Source: an uncultured Sulfitobacter sp.
GTDB taxonomy: Bacteria > Pseudomonadota > Alphaproteobacteria > Rhodobacterales > Rhodobacteraceae
Assembly (NCBI GenBank): GCA_937138475.1
Contig: CAKZPD010000028.1
Location: 1-64,000 of the forward strand
Length of the DNA stretch: 64,000 nt
Direction: 5' to 3'
The notes under the pieces were generated by a model. The model did no database searches and was not told the DNA's origin. It saw nothing but the letters and a program-made list of their open reading frames with translations. This document shows positions 32,267 through 43,158 of this stretch, piece after piece. Each line of letters starts with the position of its first letter. Position 1 is the stretch's first letter. A program made the translations under genes and the position numbers.

Positions 32267-33208
32267 TTAGAGCCAGCGGAGCCATCGGAGCAGCAGGGCA
32301 AGTGCGGCGGCGATCAGGATCATGCCGAGGATCAGCAGGCCAAAGGCCGTGTCGCTTTGGGTGCCGGGCATGCCGCCCAGGTTGACGCCGAACAGGCCGG
32401 TGATGAAGCCCAGTGGCAGAAAGACTGCGGCGATCACTGACAGGGCATAGCTGTTTTTGCTTTGTCGCAGGGCGGTTTGGGTGTCGTGGTGCTCTTGCAT
32501 GGTGGTCAGGCGGTCACCAAGGGCATCGAGGGCCTCAACATTAAGGGTGGCGCGGTTGGCCTGTTCGCGCAGGTTCAACAGATCAGACGGGGTCAAGAGC
32601 GGCGCATCGGATTGGGCCAGCCGTTGCAGGGCGGTGCGCTGAGGTTCCAGGTAGCGGCGCAGTTTGATGACTGTGCGCCGGGTCGTGCCAAGCCGCGCGG
32701 GAAGCGGGGCGCTGTCATCAAGGGCAAGGTCTTCGAAGGTTTCTGTGGCCTCGTTCAGTTTAAGCACCTGTTCCTGGGCGCGGTCTGTCAGGCTGGTAAT
32801 CAATTGGTTCAAGAACGCGGCGACGCTGATCGGGGCGCGGTTGTCCAGGGTGGCGCGGCGGATATCGTCAAGGGCAAAGACCTTGCGAAGACGCACGGTG
32901 ATCAGCAGATCGCGCGTGGCCCAGATCCGCAGGGAAACCATCTGATCAAAGGGCTGTCCGGCGTTCAGGTTGATGCCGCGCAAGTTGAGGATAAGCCCAT
33001 CGGCAAAATGGTCGCAGCGCGGGCGGGTTTCGGATTGCAGCAAAGCGGCGGCGGGGATGGCGGGCAAATGTGCGGTGGCCCAAGGGGCCAGGCTTGGGTC
33101 CGACAGATCGAAGTGCCACCATCGGTAAACGCCTGTGCCGGTCAACCGGTCATCGGTCGGCACGGTCGCCGTGCCGTCCGGTTGGATATCAAATACGCAG
33201 ATCGCCAT
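32267..33208 (-). CDS. zntB: Zinc transporter ZntB (CorA family)
   Basis: This 313-residue protein has a long cytoplasmic N-terminal domain and two C-terminal membrane helices. The GxN signature lies in LGFITGLFGVNLGGMPG. ATG at 33208 fits the family start (MAICVFDIQPDG); the open frame extends upstream without similarity. ZntB moves Zn2+ across the cytoplasmic membrane. It is the first gene of the chromosomal block after the accessory region. Confidence 0.85.
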   Translation of the reverse strand: MAICVFDIQPDGTATVPTDDRLTGTGVYRWWHFDLSDPSLAPWATAHLPAIPAAALLQSETRPRCDHFADGLILNLRGINLNAGQPFDQMVSLRIWATRDLLITVRLRKVFALDDIRRATLDNRAPISVAAFLNQLITSLTDRAQEQVLKLNEATETFEDLALDDSAPLPARLGTTRRTVIKLRRYLEPQRTALQRLAQSDAPLLTPSDLLNLREQANRATLNVEALDALGDRLTTMQEHHDTQTALRQSKNSYALSVIAAVFLPLGFITGLFGVNLGGMPGTQSDTAFGLLILGMILIAAALALLLRWLRWL

Positions 33209-33375
33209 GGCCCCCCCCAATGTTGCCCAGGGCAAGTTTGGCCGGTTCCGCGCCGCCTGGCAATCGCTGATCCGGGCGCGGACGGGGCCGTAATCCAAAG
33301 GAGCGGCTGCGCCGCGCGACAAGCCTCTTGCTTTTCCTTTGGAAAAGCTGCGAGCGATGGGCGCGTGTGGGGCGG

Positions 33376-35415
<2,040 letters not shown>

Positions 35416-35536
35416 TCAGGCTGGATTGCCGGATCATGACCCGGATGCCGTGCCCATGTCACGCGGAACGCCGCGTCATCTTGCGATTGCAGGGGGCTGC
35501 GATGCTGGTATGAAAGGGCAACACAAAGGATCGTCC

Positions 35537-36028
35537 ATGACCCCAGAATTGATCGAACAACTGCCCTATCGGCCCTGTGTGGGGCTTGTGGTGATGAACC
35601 GGCACAAACAGGTGTTTGTGGGTCAGCGCCTGGACAGCGCGCTTGACGCTTGGCAGATGCCCCAGGGCGGGGTGGATCCGGGCGAAGCGCCGCACGACGC
35701 CGCCCTGCGCGAGCTGCACGAGGAAACAGGCATCACCGCCGATCTGGTGCGGGTCATTGCCCAGACCGATGATTGGCTGCCCTATGATCTGCCGCATGAT
35801 CTGGTGCCCAGGCTGTGGGGCGGGCAGTTCCGCGGACAAAAGCAAAAGTGGTTTTTGGTTGAATTCCTGGGCCGCGACGATCAGGTGAACATTGCAACCG
35901 ACCATCCTGAGTTTTCAAAATGGCAATGGCTGGACCCCGCCCAGCTTGAGGCGAACATCGTGCCGTTCAAGCGTGCGGTTTATGCGCAGGTTCTGGCGGC
36001 GTTCAAGGATCACCTTGCCGCGACGTGA
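35537..36028 (+). CDS. rppH: RNA pyrophosphohydrolase
   Basis: This 163-residue Nudix protein has [20 protein letters not shown] and the Nudix box [20 protein letters not shown] followed by TGI. It removes pyrophosphate from the 5' end of mRNAs, starting decay, or hydrolyses dinucleoside polyphosphates. The ATG at 35537 has AAAGGA upstream; an upstream in-frame extension is not conserved. It converges with the GNAT gene with no gap. Confidence 0.9.
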   Translation: MTPELIEQLPYRPCVGLVVMNRHKQVFVGQRLDSALDAWQMPQGGVDPGEAPHDAALRELHEETGITADLVRVIAQTDDWLPYDLPHDLVPRLWGGQFRGQKQKWFLVEFLGRDDQVNIATDHPEFSKWQWLDPAQLEANIVPFKRAVYAQVLAAFKDHLAAT

Positions 36029-36628
36029 TCAATCGGGCGGAAACATCGGCACATGCGGGCCGGCGCTGCGCGGCAAATCCCCGATCAGACGCGGGTCATC
36101 TGCGATCTCGACCTGCTGGCGGATGGGGGTGAACCCGCTGCGCTGGTAAAAGGCAAGGGCGGCGGGGCTGTCGATGGTGCAGGTGTGAACATGGAACCGA
36201 CCGATGGGCCGTGACCAGGCCAGATCAATCGCCTGATTCATCAAAAACCGCCCGGCACCGGTGCCAATCAAGGCGCGGGTCAGGCCGAAAAACGCCAGCT
36301 CGCAGGCGCCGGTTTCGCGAAAGTCCAGCTCAAGCAGGGCTTCGTCGCGGCCATCTTTTTGCAGGGTAAAGAAGGCGATCTTTGGATTCGCAAGCAAATC
36401 CGCCAACTGGGCGTCCGACAGCCCAAGCCGCGAAAACCACAGCCATTCAAGCGATCCGACACGGCGGAAAATATCCCGATACCATGCCAGATCGGGCGAG
36501 ACAGGGCGAAATGTCACCCCGTCTGGCAATTGCGCCGGGCGCAGGGCGGGTTTCTGGCCCATCTCAAGATGCGTGACAATCATCGCCAGCTTGCCCGGCG
36601 CGACGTCGTAAAAGCCGTTTTCAAGCAT
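36029..36628 (-). CDS. GNAT-family N-acetyltransferase
   Basis: This 199-residue protein has a C-terminal GNAT fold: ELAFFGLTRALIGTGAGRFL (acetyl-CoA loop), HVHTCTIDSPAALAFYQRSG. The acceptor is unknown. It overlaps the upstream sugar-kinase gene by eight bases, so the two are coupled. Confidence 0.8.
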   Translation of the reverse strand: MLENGFYDVAPGKLAMIVTHLEMGQKPALRPAQLPDGVTFRPVSPDLAWYRDIFRRVGSLEWLWFSRLGLSDAQLADLLANPKIAFFTLQKDGRDEALLELDFRETGACELAFFGLTRALIGTGAGRFLMNQAIDLAWSRPIGRFHVHTCTIDSPAALAFYQRSGFTPIRQQVEIADDPRLIGDLPRSAGPHVPMFPPD

Positions 36629-37619
36629 GGCTTAGCAGGCCCGCCTTGGCAAAAAGCACCTTGATATCAACCTGGGGGCGCGGGCCGATATGGCTGATTA
36701 CCTCGGCGGCGCAGATGTTGCCCATCTTGCCGCATGTCTCAAGATCGCGGCCCGTGGCCAGCCCATAAAGAAAGCCAGCGGCGAATTGATCGCCGGCGCC
36801 GGTTGCATCGACCGGTATCACCTTGTTGACCGGCACTTCGGCGCGGGTGCCTTCGCGCAGCAATATGACCTCGTCGCCAGACCGGGTGCATACCACCAAT
36901 GGGCAGATCGCCGCGGTTTTGGCCAGCGCCTCTTCCAGATCGTCGGTTTCAAACAGCGATCTGATCTCGGCCTCATTGCCGATGACATAATCCAGTTCGT
37001 GCTCGATCATGCGCAGGAAATCGGCCCGGTGGCGATCAACGCAGAACGGGTCGGAAATCGCGATACCGGCCATACCGCCCGCCGCGCGGGTCAAGCGCGA
37101 CGCCTGAACAAAGGCCTCTTTGCCTTGGTCCTTGTCAAACAGATAGCCCTCAAGGAACATGATCTTGGCCCGGCTTGCCACGTCATCCGGAACATCCGCA
37201 GGCCCCAGATTGGTTGAAATTCCCAAATAGGTGTTCATCGACCGCTCGCCATCCGGCGAAACAAAGATCATCGACCGCGAGGTGGGCAGATCGCCGCCCG
37301 CCACCGGATCATTGACAAAATCGGTGCCCGCGTCGGCCATGGATTGGGCATAAAACCGGCCCAGCGCATCATCATGGACCCGGCCGATAAACGCCGTGGG
37401 CAGGCCCAGCGCGCCGACCCCGGCCACCGTGTTGGCCACCGATCCGCCGGGGGTCTGCAACCGATCCTGCATCGCACCATACAGCAATTCGGCCCGATCG
37501 CGTTCGATCAGCTGCATGATGCCTTTTTCGATCCCCATATGGTCCAGAAAACTGTCATCTGCATGGGAAATCACATCGACAACGGCATTTCCGATGCCGA
37601 CAACTTCGTATTGGGTCAT
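36621..37619 (-). CDS. PfkB-family carbohydrate kinase, adenosine kinase-like
   Basis: This 332-residue ribokinase-like protein has GGSVANTVAGVGALGLPTAF near the N-terminus and the anion-hole/catalytic motif IPVDATGAGDQFAAGFLYGL. Its close rhodobacterial relatives are annotated as adenosine kinase. It overlaps nth by four bases (ATGA). Substrate assignment among nucleosides and sugars is uncertain. Confidence 0.8.
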   Translation of the reverse strand: MTQYEVVGIGNAVVDVISHADDSFLDHMGIEKGIMQLIERDRAELLYGAMQDRLQTPGGSVANTVAGVGALGLPTAFIGRVHDDALGRFYAQSMADAGTDFVNDPVAGGDLPTSRSMIFVSPDGERSMNTYLGISTNLGPADVPDDVASRAKIMFLEGYLFDKDQGKEAFVQASRLTRAAGGMAGIAISDPFCVDRHRADFLRMIEHELDYVIGNEAEIRSLFETDDLEEALAKTAAICPLVVCTRSGDEVILLREGTRAEVPVNKVIPVDATGAGDQFAAGFLYGLATGRDLETCGKMGNICAAEVISHIGPRPQVDIKVLFAKAGLLSHA

Positions 37620-38260
37620 AGGGTTTTGTCCTCAAATGCGCAAAGATCGCGAATGATGCAGGTGCCGCACATGGGTTTGCGCGCCTTGCAATGATATCGG
37701 CCATGCAAGATCAACCAGTGATGGGCATGACGTTGAAAATCGGCGGGAATGTTGTCTTCGATGGCGCGTTCAACGCTGTCGACGGTCTTGCCGGGGGCGA
37801 TGCCGCTGCGGTTGCCAACCCGAAAGATATGGGTATCCACCGCCTGGGCCGGTTGGTGCCACCACATGTTCAGCACCACATTGGCCGTCTTGCGCCCCAC
37901 ACCCGGCAGGCTTTGCAACGCCGCCCGGCTGTTGGGAACCTCGCCGCCATAATCATCGACCAATATTTGGCTTAACTTCATCACGTTCTTGGCTTTTTGC
38001 CGAAACAGGCCAATCGTCTTGATGTGATCGGTCAGGGCGTCGATCCCCAAATCCAGCATCTTTTGCGGCGTGTCCGCGACTTTGAACAGGGCGCTTGTGG
38101 CCTTGTTCACACCGGCATCCGTGGCCTGCGCGCTTAGGGCGACAGCCACCACCAGCGTATAGGCATTCACATGATCCAGCTCGCCTTTCGGCTCTGGTTC
38201 TGCCTGCTCAAAGCGGGTAAAAATCGCGCGGATCGTATGATAATCAAGCTGTTTGGCCAT
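37616..38260 (-). CDS. nth: Endonuclease III
   Basis: This 214-residue protein has the helix-hairpin-helix LPGVGRKTANVVLNMW with catalytic Lys, the catalytic Asp in VDTHIFRVGNR, and the [4Fe-4S] ligand pattern CKARKPMCGTCIIRDLC. It is a glycosylase/AP lyase acting on oxidised pyrimidines. ATG 38260 gives the family N-terminus (MAKQLDYHTIRA); an upstream extension is not conserved. It heads nth-kinase-GNAT. Confidence 0.93.
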   Translation of the reverse strand: MAKQLDYHTIRAIFTRFEQAEPEPKGELDHVNAYTLVVAVALSAQATDAGVNKATSALFKVADTPQKMLDLGIDALTDHIKTIGLFRQKAKNVMKLSQILVDDYGGEVPNSRAALQSLPGVGRKTANVVLNMWWHQPAQAVDTHIFRVGNRSGIAPGKTVDSVERAIEDNIPADFQRHAHHWLILHGRYHCKARKPMCGTCIIRDLCAFEDKTL

Positions 38261-38363
38261 GGGCCGGGTATGATGGGTTTCGCGTCTCTGGGCAAGAGAC
38301 AGCACTGCGCTTTCCCGCAAGTTTCGGGTCGCGCGGCGGCATTAATGCCCCTAGATTGCGGTT

Positions 38364-39230
38364 ATGGAACATCAAAACCTTTCCCTTGGCCTGCCCGATG
38401 GCACATATCATTACGCGGTGATCAAGCGCGCGATTGAGCAAATCGACGCGGCACAAACCCCCGTCCCGCTTGAGGAACTGGCCGCCGAGATGGGGCTAAG
38501 CCCGGCGCATTTTCAGCGTGTCTTTTCGCGCTGGGTCGGGGTGTCGCCCAAGCGCTATCAGCAATATCTGATGCTGGGGCACGCCAAACAGTTGCTGCGG
38601 GCGCATTTTACCACGCTTGAGGCCGCGCATCAGGTTGGCCTGTCTGGCACCGGGCGGCTGCATGATCTGTTCGCCCGTTGGGAAGCCATGAGCCCAGGAG
38701 AGTTCGCCCGCGCCGGTGCCGGGCTTCGGGTGGCGTGGGGGTGGTTCGACAGCCCCTTTGGGGCGGTCATCGTCATGGGCACAGAGCGCGGAATATGCGG
38801 CATGGGCTTTGCCGCCGAGATGGGCGCCCCCGAGGCCAAGCAGGATCTGATGCGCCGGTGGCCCAACGCCCGCTTTGCTCAAGACCCAGAAATGCTGGCG
38901 CCTTGGGTGGCGCGGGCCTTCAAAGGCGATCCTGCCGACCCGGTGCCCCTGTTCCTGATCGGCGCGCCGTTTCAGATCAAAGTCTGGGAGGCCCTCTTGG
39001 CGATACCCTCTGGGCAGGTCACCAGCTATGGGCAGATCGCCCAGGCGATTGACAACCCCAAGGCGGTGCGGGCCGTGGGCACCGCGGTTGGGCGCAATCC
39101 GATCAGCTGGCTTATCCCCTGTCACCGGGCCTTGCGCAAATCTGGTGCTTTGGGGGGCTATCACTGGGGGCTGCCGATGAAGCGCGCAATGCTGGCCTAT
39201 GAAAGCCTGCCCCCGCAGGCTGGGCGCTGA
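38364..39230 (+). CDS. AraC-HTH/methylguanine methyltransferase fusion (Ada-like, lacking the Ada zinc domain)
   Basis: This 288-residue protein has an AraC-type HTH at about 35-115 (LEELAAEMGLSPAHFQRVFS) and a C-terminal O6-methylguanine transferase domain with the active site IPCHRALRKSGALGGYHWG. The N-terminal Ada domain that repairs methylphosphotriesters (Cys38 in E. coli Ada) is absent. It should still transfer alkyl groups to its PCHR cysteine. How it would act as a methylation-sensing regulator without the first domain is unclear. It is divergent from nth. Confidence 0.85.
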   Translation: MEHQNLSLGLPDGTYHYAVIKRAIEQIDAAQTPVPLEELAAEMGLSPAHFQRVFSRWVGVSPKRYQQYLMLGHAKQLLRAHFTTLEAAHQVGLSGTGRLHDLFARWEAMSPGEFARAGAGLRVAWGWFDSPFGAVIVMGTERGICGMGFAAEMGAPEAKQDLMRRWPNARFAQDPEMLAPWVARAFKGDPADPVPLFLIGAPFQIKVWEALLAIPSGQVTSYGQIAQAIDNPKAVRAVGTAVGRNPISWLIPCHRALRKSGALGGYHWGLPMKRAMLAYESLPPQAGR

Positions 39231-39362
39231 TCGCGCAAAAATGATGGGCAAAATGCTGCCGATGGTATTTTCATCGTTCATGTGATGGGGTTTGGACTTA
39301 TATACTGACCCTGTCCAATAACGCGCCCCGCCCGAACGGGGCCCTTCGTGAAAGCAGTATAA

Positions 39363-40028
39363 ATGAAGCAAATTAGATATCCCTTTTTGATCGTGATGTC
39401 GGGCGCAATGATGCTTGGCGCTTGCACAGACCCAAGCCAGATCGGCGCCGGATCCGCCAACCCCAAGACCCAGCAGGGTGCGGTGATCGGTGCGACAGCC
39501 GGGGCGCTGTTGGGGGCCTTGTCCAAAGGCGATGGCAACCGGGCCGGCGGCGCCGTCAAGGGCGCGGTTATCGGGGGCGCCTTGGGGGCGGGCATTGGCT
39601 ATTCTTTGGATCAGCAGGCGGCGGATTTGCGCCAGGATCTGGGCAATGACGATGTGGTGATCACCAATGCCGGCGATCGGCTGATCGTGACCTTGCCCCA
39701 AGATATCTTGTTTGCCACCGACAGCTTTGCAGTGCGGTCTGACCTGCGGCGCGATTTGCAATCCGTGGCCGGCAATCTGAACGCCTATCCGGCGTCGACC
39801 ATCCAGATTATCGGGCACACCGACAGCGATGGCGATGCGGCCTATAACCAGTTTCTGTCAGAACGGCGCGCCGGGGCGGTTTCGGATGTCTTGATCACCT
39901 CCGGCGTTGATCAGCGGCGCGTGCGCACCATGGGGCGCGGCGAAAGCCAACCGGTGGCCAGCAACCTCAGCGCCAGCGGCAAGGCGCAAAACCGCCGGGT
40001 CGAAATCGTCATCCTGCCCAACGCCTGA
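39363..40028 (+). CDS. OmpA-family outer membrane lipoprotein (YiaD-like)
   Basis: This 221-residue protein has a lipobox MMLGAC (cleavage before Cys20), two glycine zippers (GAVIGATAGALLGAL and GAVIGGALGAGIGY), and a C-terminal OmpA peptidoglycan-binding domain: IQIIGHTDSDGDAAYNQFLS, then GRGESQPVA. It would tether outer membrane to peptidoglycan. A GC-rich 6-bp hairpin lies in the 5' UTR (39325-39342). Confidence 0.9.
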   Translation: MKQIRYPFLIVMSGAMMLGACTDPSQIGAGSANPKTQQGAVIGATAGALLGALSKGDGNRAGGAVKGAVIGGALGAGIGYSLDQQAADLRQDLGNDDVVITNAGDRLIVTLPQDILFATDSFAVRSDLRRDLQSVAGNLNAYPASTIQIIGHTDSDGDAAYNQFLSERRAGAVSDVLITSGVDQRRVRTMGRGESQPVASNLSASGKAQNRRVEIVILPNA

Positions 40029-40445
40029 TCAGGTCTGAGGCTGGCCGATCTCGATCAGATTGCCATCAGGATCACGAATATACAGCGACATGATCGGCCC
40101 GCGCGTTCCGGTGCGCGGGACCGGGCCTTGCTCAATCTCAATTTGGTGGGTGGCCAGATGGGCTTGCCATTCGCTCAGCGGTGCATCGGTCAAAAAGCAC
40201 AAATCCGCCGTACCCGGCAGCGGCGTCTTGGCGTGCGGGGTGAATTCGCGGCCCTTCTGGTGCAGGTTGATCTTGCTTTGGCCAAACAGCAGCGCCCAGC
40301 GGTTCTTGCCGTCGGCGGCGGTGAACTGTTCGCCGCGCATGCCCAGAACCTGGCTATAGAATCGCACCGATTGCGGGATGCTTGAGACGGTCAAGACCAG
40401 ATGATCCAGCACCCGGACACGGCATTGAAGGTTTGGGTTGCTCAT
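40029..40445 (-). CDS. VOC (glyoxalase-like) superfamily protein
   Basis: This 138-residue protein has the VOC pattern: VLDHLVLTVSSIPQSVRFYS at the start, a metal-site-like His in SKINLHQKG, and SLYIRDPDGNLIEIGQ at the end. It is probably a single metal-binding dioxygenase, lyase or resistance-type protein. The substrate is unknown. Confidence 0.8.
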   Translation of the reverse strand: MSNPNLQCRVRVLDHLVLTVSSIPQSVRFYSQVLGMRGEQFTAADGKNRWALLFGQSKINLHQKGREFTPHAKTPLPGTADLCFLTDAPLSEWQAHLATHQIEIEQGPVPRTGTRGPIMSLYIRDPDGNLIEIGQPQT

Positions 40446-40519
40446 CTTTTTGGCCCCGTTTTGCTTGGCTCACGATGCCAGCTTTGCCGCGCCTTTGTCA
40501 AAACACAAGCCGGGCCATG

Positions 40520-41551
40520 CTAATACGAGGCCCCAACGTCAAAGCCCGGCGGGATGGTGTCTTTATCCTCAAGCAGCAAATTGGCCATGACCTCGGCGAT
40601 TTTGGGCGCCATGCCAAATCCGATCTTGAACCCGCCGTTGGCGACAAAATGTCCGGGTCTGCCCGGCCAGGGGCCCAGCATCGGCGCCCGGCTGCGGCTG
40701 CGCGGGCGCACCCCGGACCACCGTTCAATCACCGGCGCGCCGGCAAGGGCCGGCACGGCCTGCCGCGCCATGTCTATCAACGGATCAAGCTGGGCATCAG
40801 TTGCGCGCCCGTCGTCGAATTCCCGTTCGGTGGTGGAACCGATGGCCACGGTGCCATCCCGATGCGGCACGATATGCAGGCCCTTGGTAAACAACTGCGG
40901 CTGAGGGCCGGCGTCAAATTGCAGCAAGGCGGCCTGACCCTTGATGCCGGTGCCGACGCTGCGGTGGTGGCCAGCGCCAAGCGCCATCAGCCCCGCCGCC
41001 CCGGTGGCCCAAAGGGTGCGGCCCTGCGCGGGGCCGTCTGCTGTGACGCGAACGCCCCGCGCCGCCAGCGCCGCGACCAGCGCCGCACAGGCCTGCCGGG
41101 GGTGGATGCGCGCGCTTAGCGTGTCATGGATCAGCCAGCCGCTGGGGCTTTGGGGTTCCCAATCCTGGGTGCCGGCCCGGCAAACGGTCCACTGTGCGTG
41201 ATCATGCCAAAGGCCGGCGGCCCCGCTGGCCCGCTCCCGCGCCAGGGCCAAGGCGGCATCATCCGCAATGGGTTGCAGGCGGCCGGTGCGGGCATATCCG
41301 GGATCTTGGCCGCCGGCCTCTTGCACGCTGTGCCAAAAATCTTCGGCCATCAACAGGCTGCTTAGTTGGAATGCCTTCTTGGGGTTCCAGTTTTCCGGCA
41401 CATGCGGGGCCAGCGCCCCGACAATGCCGCCGCTGCTGCCGGCGGCGGGGCCCGCCGGGTCAATCACCTGCACCCGCGCGCCGCGCTGGCAACAGGCCCA
41501 AGCAATCGACAGGCCGAAAATGCCGGCCCCACGGATGGTGATTTCTGCCAT
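40520..41551 (-). CDS. FAD-dependent oxidoreductase, MnmC(o)-like
   Basis: This 343-residue DAO-fold protein has ITIRGAGIFGLSIAWACCQR for FAD, then GSSGGIVGALAPHVPENWN and C-terminal NGGFKIGFGMAPKIAE. It is divergent from mnmD with a 63-base gap. In E. coli the two activities are fused in MnmC, whose C-terminal oxidase removes the carboxymethyl group from cmnm5U34 of tRNA. The neighbourhood suggests that this is the oxidase half. A general amino acid oxidase is the alternative. ATG 41551 fits the FAD motif position. Confidence 0.7.
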   Translation of the reverse strand: MAEITIRGAGIFGLSIAWACCQRGARVQVIDPAGPAAGSSGGIVGALAPHVPENWNPKKAFQLSSLLMAEDFWHSVQEAGGQDPGYARTGRLQPIADDAALALARERASGAAGLWHDHAQWTVCRAGTQDWEPQSPSGWLIHDTLSARIHPRQACAALVAALAARGVRVTADGPAQGRTLWATGAAGLMALGAGHHRSVGTGIKGQAALLQFDAGPQPQLFTKGLHIVPHRDGTVAIGSTTEREFDDGRATDAQLDPLIDMARQAVPALAGAPVIERWSGVRPRSRSRAPMLGPWPGRPGHFVANGGFKIGFGMAPKIAEVMANLLLEDKDTIPPGFDVGASY

Positions 41552-41614
41552 TGCCAATTTAGGTTTCCTGCCCCAGTGTCGCGCCGATACTTGCCGATAA
41601 TACAGGGTCTTCCC

Positions 41615-42292
41615 TTGCGCAACCAAACAGCCGATGTGACGTGGAACCCGGATGGGATTCCGGTCTCTAATCACTTTGACGACCCATATTTCAGCCTTCA
41701 GGACGGGCTGTCCGAAACCCAGCATGTGTTCGTGCAGGGCAACGCGTTGCCGGCGCGGTTCGGCACCGATCTACACATCGCCGAGCTGGGCTTTGGGACC
41801 GGGCTGAATTTGCTGACAACCTGGGCCGCCTGGGCCGATTGCACACCGCGCGGCGCCCTGCATTTCACCAGCTTCGAGGCCTTTCCAATGACCGCAGACC
41901 AGATGGGTCAGGCGCTGGCGGCTTTTCCGGTGCTGGCGCCGCTGTCACAAAGGCTGTGCGCCGTTTGGCAGCCCACGGGTGGGCTGTTTCAACTGGCGCC
42001 CCAGCTGACCCTCGAGGTGGTGATCGGCGATGCGCGCACGGCGCTGCCGCAGTGGCAGGGCAAAGCTGATGCGTGGTTCCTGGATGGGTTTTCCCCGGCC
42101 AAAAACCCCGAGCTTTGGACTGGTCCGTTGATGCAGGCGGTCGCCGATCACACCGCGCCGGGCGGCAGTTTCGCAACCTATACCGCCGCCGGCTTTGTGC
42201 GCCGCGCCCTGCAAGAGGCCGGGTTCGATGTGACGCGCCGTCCCGGATTTGGCCACAAGCGCCACATGACAACAGGAACCCTCGCGGTATGA
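41615..42292 (+). CDS. mnmD: tRNA (mnm5s2U34)-methyltransferase MnmD
   Basis: This 225-residue protein has the DUF752/MnmD pattern: FDDPYFSLQDGLSETQHVFV, AELGFGTGLNLLTTWAAWAD (SAM-binding) and DAWFLDGFSPAKNPELW. It methylates the wobble uridine nmnm5 to mnm5. TTG at 41615 gives the family length; no ATG fits. The stop overlaps the next ATG. It is the separate counterpart of the MnmC methyltransferase domain. Confidence 0.85.
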   Translation: MRNQTADVTWNPDGIPVSNHFDDPYFSLQDGLSETQHVFVQGNALPARFGTDLHIAELGFGTGLNLLTTWAAWADCTPRGALHFTSFEAFPMTADQMGQALAAFPVLAPLSQRLCAVWQPTGGLFQLAPQLTLEVVIGDARTALPQWQGKADAWFLDGFSPAKNPELWTGPLMQAVADHTAPGGSFATYTAAGFVRRALQEAGFDVTRRPGFGHKRHMTTGTLAV

Positions 42293-43158
42293 GCCAGCCC
42301 AATAACGTCCGCCTTGGGGTGGGGTTGATGATCCTGACCACCTTTGTTTTCGCCCTTCAGGATGGGATTTCACGGCATCTGGCCGGCACCTATAACGTCT
42401 ATATGGTGGTGATGATCCGCTATTGGTTCTTTGCGGCCTTCGTCATGGTGATTGCCGCGCGGCGGGCGGGGGGGCTGCGCCAGGCGGCGATCACCACCCA
42501 GCCAATGCTTCAGGTGGTGCGGGCGCTGCTTTTGGTCGCCGAAATCTGCGTCGCAGTGATCGGCTTTACCATTCTTGGGCTGATCGAAAGCCATGCGGTG
42601 TTCGCCTGTTATCCGTTGCTGGTTGCGGCGCTGTCGGGGCCGATCCTGGGCGAACAGGTCGGCTGGCGGCGCTGGGCGGCGATTGTGGTTGGGTTTATCG
42701 GCGTGCTGATCATCTTGCAGCCGGGCATGGGGGTGTTTGATCCGGCGGCGGTGATCCCGTTGATTTCGGCCATCATGTTCGCGGTTTATGGCCTGCTGAC
42801 ACGGTTTGCCGCGCGCAAAGACAGCACCGCCACCAGCTTTTTCTGGACCGGCACCGTTGGGGCGCTTGGCATGACCAGCGTCGGCCTTTGGTTCTGGGAG
42901 CCGATGCAAACCCACGATTGGCTGTGGATGGCGGCGCTGTGTGTGACGGGGGTGACCGGGCATTGGCTGTTGATCAAATGCTATGAGGTCGCCGAGGCCG
43001 GGGCCGTGCAGCCCTTTGCCTATTTTCAGCTGGTCTTTGTCGCGGTCATCGGGCTGACCCTGTTCCAAGAGGTGATCCGCCCCAATGTGGCGCTGGGGGC
43101 GGGGATTATCATCGCTGCGGGCCTATTCACCCTTTGGCGCGAACGCCGCCAGGCCTGA
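42289..43158 (+). CDS. DMT-superfamily (EamA) transporter
   Basis: This 289-residue protein has ten hydrophobic segments and the EamA duplication, e.g. GLIESHAVFACYPLLVAALS, LLVAE-type repeats and C-terminal PNVALGAGIIIAAGLFTLW. It is probably an exporter of an amino acid or metabolite. The ATG overlaps the mnmD stop (ATGA). Its last 36 bases overlap the end of the convergent slt gene. Confidence 0.82.
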   Translation: MSQPNNVRLGVGLMILTTFVFALQDGISRHLAGTYNVYMVVMIRYWFFAAFVMVIAARRAGGLRQAAITTQPMLQVVRALLLVAEICVAVIGFTILGLIESHAVFACYPLLVAALSGPILGEQVGWRRWAAIVVGFIGVLIILQPGMGVFDPAAVIPLISAIMFAVYGLLTRFAARKDSTATSFFWTGTVGALGMTSVGLWFWEPMQTHDWLWMAALCVTGVTGHWLLIKCYEVAEAGAVQPFAYFQLVFVAVIGLTLFQEVIRPNVALGAGIIIAAGLFTLWRERRQA

